Shown: positions 30,965 to 38,631 of the stretch, piece after piece
Layout of the letters: every line of letters starts with the position of its first letter
How positions within the stretch are numbered: position 1 is the stretch's first letter
NCBI RefSeq assembly: GCF_019048865.1
Contig: NZ_CP077604.1
Coordinates: 2,542,001-2,606,000 of the forward strand
DNA from: Aquihabitans sp. G128
GTDB taxonomy: Bacteria; Actinomycetota; Acidimicrobiia; Acidimicrobiales; Iamiaceae
Direction of reading: 5' to 3'
DNA: 64,000 nt
Translations under genes and position numbers: made by a program
The notes under the pieces: model-generated
Told to the model about the DNA's origin: nothing
Databases searched by the model: none
The model's input: the letters and a program-made list of their open reading frames with translations, nothing else

Positions 30965-31746
30965 CGCAGCACCCCGGCGAGCAGCGCAGCGGCCGCCAGC
31001 AGCGCCGGGACGGACGCCACCGCCCACTGGCGCGAGGTGGCCACGGGCGACGCCGCGCCGCCGGCGGGCGCCAGGACCAGCGGGCCGTCGCCGCCGCCGG
31101 AGCGGACGGCCACCGACGTGGCGAGGCGCTCGGCCCGGGCGGCGCCCTGCACGAACAGGGTGCCGAGGCTGCGGGCCACGGCCCGCCACGTGTCGATGCG
31201 ACCCGGACCGCCTCGGAGCTCGGCGGCCAGGCGGACACGCGCCGCCTCGGCGCGGAGCACCTCGACCTGGCGGGCCGACAGGGCGACGAGGTCGCAGAAC
31301 CAGGTGGGGACGCGGAGGCGGGCCAGGCCCCGGACCAGCTCGGTGGCCGTGGTGGACGCCGCCACCACCGACACCGCCACCACGCCGATGGTGGCCTTGG
31401 CCAGGACGCCGAACGCCACCACCAGCCCGGGGCGGGAGAGGGTGAGCCCGGCCAGGACCTCGACGCGCGGCGCCCGGCCGAAGGCGGCGTAGGTGGCGGC
31501 CAGGGCGAGCACCGGGATCTCGAAGACCAGGCGGGTGGCGAGCGTGCGCAGCGGCACCAGGGCCACCACCGCCACGGTCAGCACCACGGCGGCGTGCGCG
31601 GCGAAGGCCCAGGGCCGCTGGGGCGGGGTGAGGGCCACCGCCACCAGGAAGGCCACCAGGGCCACGACCTTGACCTCGGGGGCCAGGCGGGTGAGCGGCG
31701 ACTCCAGCCGCTCACCGGCCGGCTGCGCGCCGTGGGCGCTGCTCAC
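30961..31746 (-). CDS. cbiQ: Cobalt ECF transporter, transmembrane T component CbiQ
   Basis: A 261-residue membrane protein. It has the ECF-T cytoplasmic coupling motif with Ala-Arg-Gly-type helices (VRLAAELRGGPGRIDTWRAVARSLGTLFVQGAARAERLATSVAVRS), which joins the ATPase to the substrate component. Hydrophobic helices precede it (EVKVVALVAFLVAVALT and others), and a last helix closes the chain. The GTG start overlaps the cbiM stop, and its stop overlaps the CbiX-CbiO gene. Confidence 0.92.
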
Positions 31747-32519
31747 CGGGGGCTCCGGTCGACCGGGGCCGGGGGCTCGATCGGCTCGGGCTCGGCGGTG
31801 GGCCCCGAGCCCCGGGGACCCGGCTCGGCGACGGCGACGGCGTCGGCCGCGGTGTCGGCCTCGATCGCCGTCGCCGCCGGGCGGGCCAGCAGCACGAGAT
31901 CGGGGCGGAGGCGGAGCACGGTGGCGACGATGCCGGTGGTGAGGACGGCCTCGATGACCGCCACCACCACGTGGGCGCCGCCCAGGGTGGCCACGACGGT
32001 CCGGTGGGACACGACGTCGGTGCCGCCGAGCACCAGCACCAGCGCGGCGGCCAGGCCGCCGGCCAGCGCCGCCAGCCCCGAGGCGAGCCCGGCGAGCGGG
32101 GCGAAGCGATCCCGGCGACGCCCCACCAACGGCCAGAGCAGCTTGACCACCGCGGCGGTAGCGAGGGCCGGGACCAGGCCGTCGTTCACGATGTTGAGGC
32201 CGATGGCGGTGACCCCGCCGTCGGCGAACACGAGGGCCTGGAGCACCACCACCGTGGCCACGCACACGATGGCCACCGCCGGGCCCACCAGGACGGTGGC
32301 CAGGCCGGTACCGATGAGGTGGGCGCTGGTGCCGAAGCCCACCGGGACCACGAGCAGCTGGCCGACCAGCAGGTAGGCGGCGACGACGGCGGGGAGGGTG
32401 GTGACCTTCTCGCGCACGACGATGGCGGCGCGGCGGGCGGCGACGCCGACGCCGGCCGCGGCGAGCACGCCGCCGGCGACGGAGGTGGGGAGGTCGACGT
32501 AGCCGTCAGGGATGTGCAC
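31743..32519 (-). CDS. cbiM: Cobalt ECF transporter substrate component CbiM
   Basis: A 258-residue membrane protein beginning VHIPDGYVD; the second residue, His, and the adjacent segment form the metal site of CbiM. Later marks are LLVGQLLVVPVGFGTSAHLIGTGLATVLVGP and FADGGVTAIGLNIVNDGLVP. I chose the GTG at 32519 because a GGGAGG lies 5 nt upstream and the His must be near the N-terminus. No separate CbiN is present; the C-terminal tail is acidic and proline-rich and does not look like CbiN. It overlaps cobA by 14 nt. Confidence 0.93.
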   Translation of the reverse strand: MHIPDGYVDLPTSVAGGVLAAAGVGVAARRAAIVVREKVTTLPAVVAAYLLVGQLLVVPVGFGTSAHLIGTGLATVLVGPAVAIVCVATVVVLQALVFADGGVTAIGLNIVNDGLVPALATAAVVKLLWPLVGRRRDRFAPLAGLASGLAALAGGLAAALVLVLGGTDVVSHRTVVATLGGAHVVVAVIEAVLTTGIVATVLRLRPDLVLLARPAATAIEADTAADAVAVAEPGPRGSGPTAEPEPIEPPAPVDRSPR

Positions 32520-33210
32520 GGGCACCTCCCACGACGAGGGCGGCGGGGGGCGGGAGCCGGGTGGTCCCGGCGGCGGCCAGCGCGACCGCGACGACCTGCT
32601 GGTCGGGTCGGCCGGCACCGTGGACGACGGCGGCGTGGGCGTCGGACGAGCGGCCGCCGGCCACCAGCCCGTCGGCCACCTGCTGCTGGTGTGCGCGCCC
32701 GGTCAGCACCACCACCGCGCCGCGCCCGTCGGCCTGGGCGGCGACCTCGGCCCAGCCGACCTCGGGGCCCGCCGGGTCGTGGTTGCCGGAAGCGACGGTG
32801 AAGGCTGGGCCCCGGTCGAGGCCGCTGGCGGCGCCGGCCACGGTGGCCGAGGTGACGCCGGGCGTGACGTCGACGGTGATCCCCTCGGCGGCGAGGGCCA
32901 GCGCCTCCTCGGCCCCGCGGCTGCACAGGAACGGGTCCCCGCCCTTGAGCCGCACCACGACCGCACCGGCCCGCGCCCGGTCGGCGAGCAGCGAGACGAC
33001 CTCGGCGGTGGACCAGCCGGCCGCCTCGCCGCGGACCAGGCCCACGTGCACGCGCTCGGCCGAGGCCGGGGCAAGGGCGGCGACGGCGTCGAGGGACGGC
33101 CGGTCGAGGACCACGACGTCGGCGGTGGCGAGCAGGCGCGCGGCTCGGCGGGTGAGCGACCCGAGGTCGCCCGGCCCGGCGCCGACGAGGTGGACGACGG
33201 GCGCGGTCAT
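32506..33210 (-). CDS. cobA: Uroporphyrinogen-III C-methyltransferase
   Basis: A 234-residue SUMT that methylates uroporphyrinogen III at C-2 and C-7 to precorrin-2, the entry to cobalamin. Motifs are VHLVGAGPGDLGSLT, VVVLDRPS, VVVRLKGGDPFLCSRGAEEA, VDVTPGVTSATVAGAASGL and TVASGNH. It is a single-domain enzyme with no HemD or CysG dehydrogenase fusion, so precorrin-2 oxidation needs another gene or is not needed. The ATG at 33210 overlaps the stop of the upstream gene (ATGA). Confidence 0.93.
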   Translation of the reverse strand: MTAPVVHLVGAGPGDLGSLTRRAARLLATADVVVLDRPSLDAVAALAPASAERVHVGLVRGEAAGWSTAEVVSLLADRARAGAVVVRLKGGDPFLCSRGAEEALALAAEGITVDVTPGVTSATVAGAASGLDRGPAFTVASGNHDPAGPEVGWAEVAAQADGRGAVVVLTGRAHQQQVADGLVAGGRSSDAHAAVVHGAGRPDQQVVAVALAAAGTTRLPPPAALVVGGARAHP

Positions 33211-33857
33211 GCCTCGACCGAGGGGACCTGGGCCAGGCGCCAGAGCGCGTTGAGCGCCGCCGCGGCGACGGCCGACCCGCCGCGCTCGCCCACGTTCGAG
33301 ATGGCGGGCAGGCCGCTGGCGCGCAGCGCGGCCTTCGACTCGGCGGCACCCACGAAGCCGACGGGCAGACCGATCACGGCCACCGGGGCGAAGCGGCCGG
33401 CTTCGGCCAGGCGGATGGCCTCCTCCAGCGCGGTGGGGGCGTTGCCGACCACCACGACCGCGCCCGAGGGCCACCGGTCGGCGGCCTCGCGCATGGCGGC
33501 GGCCGAGATCGTGAGGTCGGGCTCCCCGGCGGCGCGGTCCCGCGCGGCCCGGCCCCGGCCCTCGCCGAGCAGGCTCACCGTGCCGGCCCGCTTCGAGGCC
33601 ACGGCCACCATCTCGACGTCGGACACCACCGAAGCGCCGGCCCGCAGGGCGCGGACCACCGCAGCGCAGGTCTCCTCGGTGAGCACGAGCGACTCGGCAA
33701 AGGAGAGGTCGGCGCTGGCGTGGACGACCCGGGCCACCACCGCCCGGCTGAGCGTGGGCCAGCGAGAGAGGTCGAGCCGCTCGCCGAGGATGCGGTAGCT
33801 CTCGGCCTCGATGGGGTGCACGGCGGTGCCGTCGACGGTGCTCTGGGGATCGGTCAC
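33207..33857 (-). CDS. cobH: Precorrin-8X methylmutase
   Basis: A 216-residue CobH/CbiC that moves the C-11 methyl group to C-12, giving hydrogenobyrinate or cobyrinate. Family marks are HPIEAESYRIL, VVARVVHASADLSFAESL with the catalytic His, VSDVEMVAVAS, VVVGNAPTALEEAIRLAEAG and VIGLPVGFVGAAESKAAL. The GTG start overlaps the fusion gene stop and its stop overlaps cobA. Confidence 0.95.
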   Translation of the reverse strand: MTDPQSTVDGTAVHPIEAESYRILGERLDLSRWPTLSRAVVARVVHASADLSFAESLVLTEETCAAVVRALRAGASVVSDVEMVAVASKRAGTVSLLGEGRGRAARDRAAGEPDLTISAAAMREAADRWPSGAVVVVGNAPTALEEAIRLAEAGRFAPVAVIGLPVGFVGAAESKAALRASGLPAISNVGERGGSAVAAAALNALWRLAQVPSVEA

Positions 33858-35536
33858 GGCTGCGGCTCGTCTCGGGCGTCGGGGTGGTGGCGGGAGGTCA
33901 CGATGCGGCCGACCTCGTCGACCACGGTGTCGGCGGTGCCCACCAGGACCACCGAGCGCATGCCGGCCACGGTGGGGTCGAGGGTGGCGAGGGTGGCGGC
34001 CACCACCACCTCGTCGGGGTCGCCGGCGCCGGTGACCACGGCGACCGGGGTGGCGGGGTCGAGCAGCTCGCCCAGGACGGCCAGCGCCTTGGCCAGGTGG
34101 TCGGGACGGCCCTTGGAGCGGGGGTTGTAGAGCGCGAGGGCCAGGCCGGAGCCGGCGGCGGCGCGCAGCTGGCCCTCGATGCGGTCCCACGGCACGAGGA
34201 TGTCCGACAGCGTGACGCTGGCGTGGGCGCCGGCCAAGGGCGCACCCGCCGCGGCAGCGCCGGCGTGGGCGGCGGTCACGCCGGGCACGGCCCGCACGTC
34301 GATCGGTGCGCCGGCGTGGTCGACGATGCCAGCAGCGGCGTCCAGGGCGGTGGAGGCCATGCCGAACACGCCGGCGTCGCCGGAGGACACCAGCGCCACC
34401 TGCCAGCCGGCGGCAGCGAGGGCGACAGCCGCGTCGGCGCGGTCGGACTCGGCGCCCATGGTGGAGCGGACCAGGCGCTGCCCGGGCCGGACCAGGTCGG
34501 CCACGGCGTCGACGTACGGGCCGTAGCCCACGATCGCGTCGGCGGCGCGCACGGCGTCGACCGCCGCCGGGGTGCGGTGGCGGGCCGCACCGGGGCCGAG
34601 GCCGACCACGGTGACCCGCCCGGTGGTGCGGGGCCGGTCGCTCGCCGCGATGGCCGCGGTGGCGGTGGGGCCTCGCTGCTTGGTGACCAGCAGGCGGGCG
34701 CCGGGGCCGGCGGCGAGCAGGGCGGCGGCCTCGGCCACGCTCGGCGTGCCGATGGCGTGGTCGACCACCTGGCTCGGGGTCGGCACGTCGACGGTGGCGA
34801 GCAGGCTGGAAGGGAAGGTGAGCAGCCCGGCTGCGGCGAGGCCGACGACGGCGAGGTGGTCCCGACGCCGGTCGACGGTGGCAACGAGCGCAGCACCGGC
34901 GTCGGCGTCGGAGCCGGTGTCCTGCTCGGCCCAGGCGTCGCGGGCCTGGTCGACCACGGCCCGGACCTCGGCTGCGGTGGCGTGGCTGGAGCAGCCGACG
35001 CCGATGGCGACGCGGCCGGTCGCGGTGGCCGTCGAGGGGGCCGGCTTGGTCCCCCACGCCACGAACACGGGGTTGTCGGCGGCGAAGCGGATGCCGCCGT
35101 CGGGCAGGGTGCCGGCCTGGTCGACCGACACCTGCACCAGCGAGCCGAGGCGGCGGTAGCCCTCGGCCGCCCGGTCGATGGCGGCGAAGGTGGCCACCAC
35201 CACGCCACCCGGGGCCACGGCCGCCCAGGCGGCGTCGAGCACGTCGAGGCCGCCGCCACCGACGAACACCCGGTCGGGCCGGGGCAGGTCGGCCGCCACC
35301 GTGGCCGCATCGGCCACCACGACCTCGACCAGCGCGCCGAGCGCTGCGGCGTTGGCCACGGCCCGGTCGGCGTCCTGGGCGTTGCGCTCGACGGCCACGA
35401 CGCGCAGGCCCGGCGCCGCGAGGGCGGCCTCGATGGCCACGCTGCCGCTGCCGGCGCCGAGGTCCCAGAGCACGCCGTCGGCCGGGAGGTCCAGCTTGCC
35501 CAGCACCACCGAGCGCACCTCGGGCTTGGTGATCAT
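33854..35536 (-). CDS. Triple fusion CbiT-CobE(CbiG C-domain)-CobJ
   Basis: A 560-residue protein with three corrin-ring activities. Residues 1-165 are CbiT: MITKPEVRSVVLGKL and LWDLGAGSGSVAIEAA, the precorrin-6Y C-15 methyltransferase/decarboxylase. Residues 170-300 are CobE, the CbiG C-terminal domain: VAIGVGCSSHATAAEV, LAVVGLAAAGLLTFP, LLVTKQRGPTATAA. Residues 307-560 are CobJ/CbiH: VVGLGPGAARHRTP, VSSGDAGVFGMA, YNPRSKGRPDHL, the precorrin-3B C-17 methyltransferase. The CbiG N-terminal hydrolase domain is missing. The ATG at 35536 overlaps the cbiE stop (ATGA). CobE-CobJ fusions are familiar in Actinobacteria; CbiT in front is less usual to my knowledge. Confidence 0.93.
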   Translation of the reverse strand: MITKPEVRSVVLGKLDLPADGVLWDLGAGSGSVAIEAALAAPGLRVVAVERNAQDADRAVANAAALGALVEVVVADAATVAADLPRPDRVFVGGGGLDVLDAAWAAVAPGGVVVATFAAIDRAAEGYRRLGSLVQVSVDQAGTLPDGGIRFAADNPVFVAWGTKPAPSTATATGRVAIGVGCSSHATAAEVRAVVDQARDAWAEQDTGSDADAGAALVATVDRRRDHLAVVGLAAAGLLTFPSSLLATVDVPTPSQVVDHAIGTPSVAEAAALLAAGPGARLLVTKQRGPTATAAIAASDRPRTTGRVTVVGLGPGAARHRTPAAVDAVRAADAIVGYGPYVDAVADLVRPGQRLVRSTMGAESDRADAAVALAAAGWQVALVSSGDAGVFGMASTALDAAAGIVDHAGAPIDVRAVPGVTAAHAGAAAAGAPLAGAHASVTLSDILVPWDRIEGQLRAAAGSGLALALYNPRSKGRPDHLAKALAVLGELLDPATPVAVVTGAGDPDEVVVAATLATLDPTVAGMRSVVLVGTADTVVDEVGRIVTSRHHPDARDEPQP

Positions 35537-36243
35537 GGACGCCCGGTGGGCGAAGGTGGCGGTCGGTCGGCCGCCGAGGCGGGCCCCGCGGCGCTGGCCG
35601 TCGTGCGGCCGTCGGCCGGGGCGGGGTGGGCCACCACGAGGATCGAGCGGTGGGGGAAGTCGCCGGCGGCGATGGTGGCCAGGGTGGCCGCGGTGACCTC
35701 CTCGTCGGGCTCGGCCAGGTGGCTGGCGACGACGGCGAGGGCGTGGTGCGCGCCGTGGGCCAGCAGGGCGGCGGCCACCACCTGGGGCGGGGCGTCGGGA
35801 CCGCACAGGACCGCAGCCGTCGGGGCGACGGCGACCTCGGCGGCGATGCGCTCGACGTGGCCGGTGTGGGCCGAGCGGACGACGGCGTCGTCCCAGGGCA
35901 CCCCGGCGGCGGCGAAGGCGAGCGCCACCGACGACGGCGCCGGGAACACGTCGAGCGCGGCACCGGGGTCGAGGCGGGCGCGGAGGGCGCGGGCGATGCC
36001 GAAGAAGCCGGGGTCGCCCGAGGCGAGCACGCACGCCGGGCCGTCGTGGGCCAGCACGTCGTCGAGGGCGCCGAGGCCGGCGCCGACGACTGCGGTGCGG
36101 GCGTCGGCGCGGCGGCAGGCCACGGTGGCGGCGAGCTGGTCGGGGCTGCCGGCCACCAGGGTGGCGGCGCGCAGGGCGGCCTCGGCGGCCTGGCCCACGG
36201 GTCGGCCGCCGAGCAGGCCGACGACGGCGATGCGCTCGGTCAC
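35533..36243 (-). CDS. cbiE: Precorrin-6Y C5-methyltransferase
   Basis: A 236-residue methyltransferase that methylates C-5 of precorrin-6Y. Motifs are RIAVVGLLGGRP, AALRAATLVAGSPDQLAA, CVLASGDPGFFGIARALRA, DVFPAPSSVALAFAAAGVPWDDA and SAHTG. In CobL this domain is fused to CbiT; here CbiT is the front part of the next gene, joined by an ATGA overlap. The last 40 residues (DGRTTASAAGPASAADRPP...) are an unstructured tail, like a linker of the lost fusion. Confidence 0.93.
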   Translation of the reverse strand: MTERIAVVGLLGGRPVGQAAEAALRAATLVAGSPDQLAATVACRRADARTAVVGAGLGALDDVLAHDGPACVLASGDPGFFGIARALRARLDPGAALDVFPAPSSVALAFAAAGVPWDDAVVRSAHTGHVERIAAEVAVAPTAAVLCGPDAPPQVVAAALLAHGAHHALAVVASHLAEPDEEVTAATLATIAAGDFPHRSILVVAHPAPADGRTTASAAGPASAADRPPPSPTGRP

Positions 36244-36989
36244 CGGGAGGCCCCTTCGAGCGGGGTGGGGCGGGCGGCGAGGTCGAGCTCGGCGACCGAC
36301 CCGACCACCACGAGGCCCGGGCCGCCGCCGAGCAGGGGCTGCGCCGCGAGGGCGCCGAGGGTGGTGCGCAAGGCGGCGGCGCCCGGGCCGGCCGGCACCA
36401 GCGCGACGGGGCGGTCGGCCGCCACGGTGCCGTCGGCCGTCGGTGCGGCGAGACGGGCGGCGGTGCGGGCGAGGTCGTCGGTGCGCACGACCAGGCCGTG
36501 GGCCGGGTCGTGCGGTGGCGACGCCACGGTGGGGACGGCGGCGGTGTCGACGGCGAACGTGGTGGCCACCGAGCGGTCGCGGACCTGGAGCGGGATGCCG
36601 ACGGCGCCGGCGGCCGCCAGCTCGGCGAGGACGCCGGGCAGGACCTGGCAGGCGACCCCGGCGGCCTGGAGGGCAGCGCGCTCGTCGTCGCCGGCCGGGT
36701 GGCCCCACGGGTCGCCGCGGTAGAGCCGCACGACGACGCCGGTCGTCGCGGCCGCCGAGGAGGCCAGCTCGAGCAGGGCCTCGGCGGCGGGCAGGTCGTC
36801 ATCGGTGAAGCCGATGGCGGTGGTCGGGCCGAGGGCGCGCTCGGCGGTGAGCGCGCCGAGCAGCGGCTCCAGGGAGCGATCGGCGAGGATCGCCGAGGCG
36901 GCGGCCAGGGCTGCGTAGGCGTCCAGCGTCAGCAGCTCGGGATCGCCGGGCCCGGCGCCCGCCAGGAGCACCACGGGTGCGTCGCTCAT
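36240..36989 (-). CDS. Second SUMT-like tetrapyrrole methylase, role unclear
   Basis: A 249-residue member of the tetrapyrrole methylase family, closest by eye to SUMT. It has VVLLAGAGPGDPELLTLDAY, then VVVRLYRGDPWGHPAG where SUMT has RLKGGDPF, VLPGVLAELAAAGAVGIPLQV, and TLGALAAQPLLGGGPGLVVVGSV at the end. A true CobA is encoded three genes downstream, so this copy has diverged. No CbiD or CobF (C-1 methylation) is visible in the window, so this enzyme is a candidate for an extra methylation step, but that is speculation. Both ends overlap neighbours by 4 nt. Confidence 0.8.
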   Translation of the reverse strand: MSDAPVVLLAGAGPGDPELLTLDAYAALAAASAILADRSLEPLLGALTAERALGPTTAIGFTDDDLPAAEALLELASSAAATTGVVVRLYRGDPWGHPAGDDERAALQAAGVACQVLPGVLAELAAAGAVGIPLQVRDRSVATTFAVDTAAVPTVASPPHDPAHGLVVRTDDLARTAARLAAPTADGTVAADRPVALVPAGPGAAALRTTLGALAAQPLLGGGPGLVVVGSVAELDLAARPTPLEGASR

Positions 36990-37822
36990 CGGGGCCCGAG
37001 CTTCTCGGCGGTGCCGCCGCGCCGCCGATCAGGGGCGATGGGTCGTCCCTCGGTGGTCCCGGCCACGGAGCGCTTGCGGTGGCCGTGGGCGTAGGCGGGG
37101 TCGTAGAGCAGCGAGCGGGTGCCGCCGGCGGCGAGGGCCGGGCCGACCAGCACGAGGATGGTGGTGCGGGCGCCGGTGGACCGGATGGCCTCGGGCAGCT
37201 CGGCCACCGTGGTGGCCACCACCTGCTCGTCGGGCCACGAGGCGCGCACCACGACGGCGGCCGGGGTGGACGGCGGGTAGCCGGCGCCGTCGGCCAGGAG
37301 CTCGTTCCGCAGCGCCTCGGGCCGGGCGCCGGAGAGGTAGATCGCCATGGTGGTCTGGTGGGCGGCGAAGCCGGCCACGGTCTCGCGGTCGGGCATCGAG
37401 GCCTTGGTGCGCCCGGCCAGCCGGGTGGCCACGATCGACTGGGCCACCTTCGGCACGGTCAGCTCGCGGCCGACGGCGGCCGCGGCGGCAGCGAGGGAGC
37501 CGACGCCGGGCACCAGCTCGAACTCGCGCCCGTGGGCGACGCACCAGTCGACCTGCTCCTGGACCGCGGAGTACAGCGAGAGGTCGCCGGAGTGGAGCCG
37601 CACGATGCGGGCGTCGGGGTGGGCCTCGTAGAGGGCGAACACGTCCTCGAGGGTCATGCCGGCGGAGTCGTGGACCACGGCGTCCGGGCCGGCGTGCTCG
37701 AGGACCTCGGCGGGCACCAGCGACGACGCCCACAGCACGAGGTCGGCGTCGGCCAACCGCTGCGCGCCGCGCAGGGTGAGCAGGTCGGCGGCGCCGGGAC
37801 CGGCGCCCACGAAGCAGATCAC
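36986..37822 (-). CDS. cobM: Precorrin-4 C11-methyltransferase
   Basis: A 278-residue CobM/CbiF enzyme. Diagnostic segments are ICFVGAGPGAADLLTLRGAQRL, LVLWASSLVP, HDSAGMTLEDV, VRLHSGDLSLYSAVQEQ, FELVPGVGSL and VAQSIVATRLAGRTKASMP. It methylates C-11 of precorrin-4 to precorrin-5. The GTG start overlaps cobI. The C-terminal 35 residues, basic and rich in Arg and Gly, go beyond the usual length. Confidence 0.95.
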   Translation of the reverse strand: MICFVGAGPGAADLLTLRGAQRLADADLVLWASSLVPAEVLEHAGPDAVVHDSAGMTLEDVFALYEAHPDARIVRLHSGDLSLYSAVQEQVDWCVAHGREFELVPGVGSLAAAAAAVGRELTVPKVAQSIVATRLAGRTKASMPDRETVAGFAAHQTTMAIYLSGARPEALRNELLADGAGYPPSTPAAVVVRASWPDEQVVATTVAELPEAIRSTGARTTILVLVGPALAAGGTRSLLYDPAYAHGHRKRSVAGTTEGRPIAPDRRRGGTAEKLGPR

Positions 37823-38631
37823 GGCGCGCCGACCGTGGGATCAGCCGGCGTCGAGCCAGCCTGGCCGTCGGTTGCGGGCGCCGCTGCCGGGCGGCGGGGC
37901 GGGACGATCACGGTCGACAGGTAGGTGACGGGGCGCCCGTCGGCCACGACCTCGGCCAGCGGGGCCAGCCGCTCGCCGGGCAGCCCGAGCAGCTCGCCGA
38001 GCACCGCGCCGTCGAGGCGGCCGTTGGCCTCGGCCTCGGCGGCCAGCTGGGCCATGCGGCGGCCGCCCTTGTAGATCACGACGGCGGCGTGGGGGTCGGC
38101 CAGCGAGCCGGTGGTGGTGGGGCCGACCTCGCGGTGGGCGGGGACCAGCACGAGGTGCTCCTCGCCGTCGACCACGACGGTGCCGGAGCGGGCGGCCAGC
38201 TCCTGGAAGGCCATGATCCCGGGCACGGTGGTGACCACGGCCTCGGGCCGGGCGGCGGCCACGCCCTCGGCCACCGACGAGAACGTGGAGTACACGTTGG
38301 GGTCGCCGAGGGTCACGAAGGCCACCCGCTCGCCGCCATCCAGGCGGGCCACCACGCGCTCGACCACCGCGGCCAGGGCGGCGTGGCGGGCGGCGGTGTC
38401 GACCTCCATGACGAACACCACGCGCTCGCAGTTGGCGCGGGGTGCCACCTCGCGCACCACGGCCTCGGCGCGGCCGACGGAGGCCTCGGAGGTCGACGGG
38501 GCGATGACGACGTCGGCGGTCTCGAGGACCTGCACGGCGCGGAGCGTGACGAGCGACGGGTCGCCGGGGCCGATGCCCACGCCGACGAGGGCGGCGCCCT
38601 CGGCGGGCCACAGGGAGCCGAGCCCGGTCAT
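37819..38631 (-). CDS. cobI: Precorrin-2 C20-methyltransferase
   Basis: A 270-residue CobI/CbiL enzyme. It has LVGVGIGPGDPSLVTLRAVQVLETADVV, VVFVMEVD, VAFVTLGDPNVYSTFS, VTTVPGIMAFQELAARSG and VVIYKGGRRM. It methylates C-20 of precorrin-2 or cobalt-factor II; sequence does not settle which. The ATG at 38631 overlaps the chelatase stop. Its alanine- and proline-rich C-terminal tail is not conserved. Confidence 0.95.
   Translation of the reverse strand: MTGLGSLWPAEGAALVGVGIGPGDPSLVTLRAVQVLETADVVIAPSTSEASVGRAEAVVREVAPRANCERVVFVMEVDTAARHAALAAVVERVVARLDGGERVAFVTLGDPNVYSTFSSVAEGVAAARPEAVVTTVPGIMAFQELAARSGTVVVDGEEHLVLVPAHREVGPTTTGSLADPHAAVVIYKGGRRMAQLAAEAEANGRLDGAVLGELLGLPGERLAPLAEVVADGRPVTYLSTVIVPPRRPAAAPATDGQAGSTPADPTVGAP

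Noticed and set aside
31743..31860. CbiN fused to the C-terminus of CbiM
   Set aside because: The tail is acidic and proline-rich with no second membrane helix pair of CbiN type.
33884..36808. 974-codon plus-strand ORF
   Set aside because: Antisense shadow of the CbiT-CobE-CobJ, cbiE and SUMT-like genes; no domain and no ribosome-binding site.
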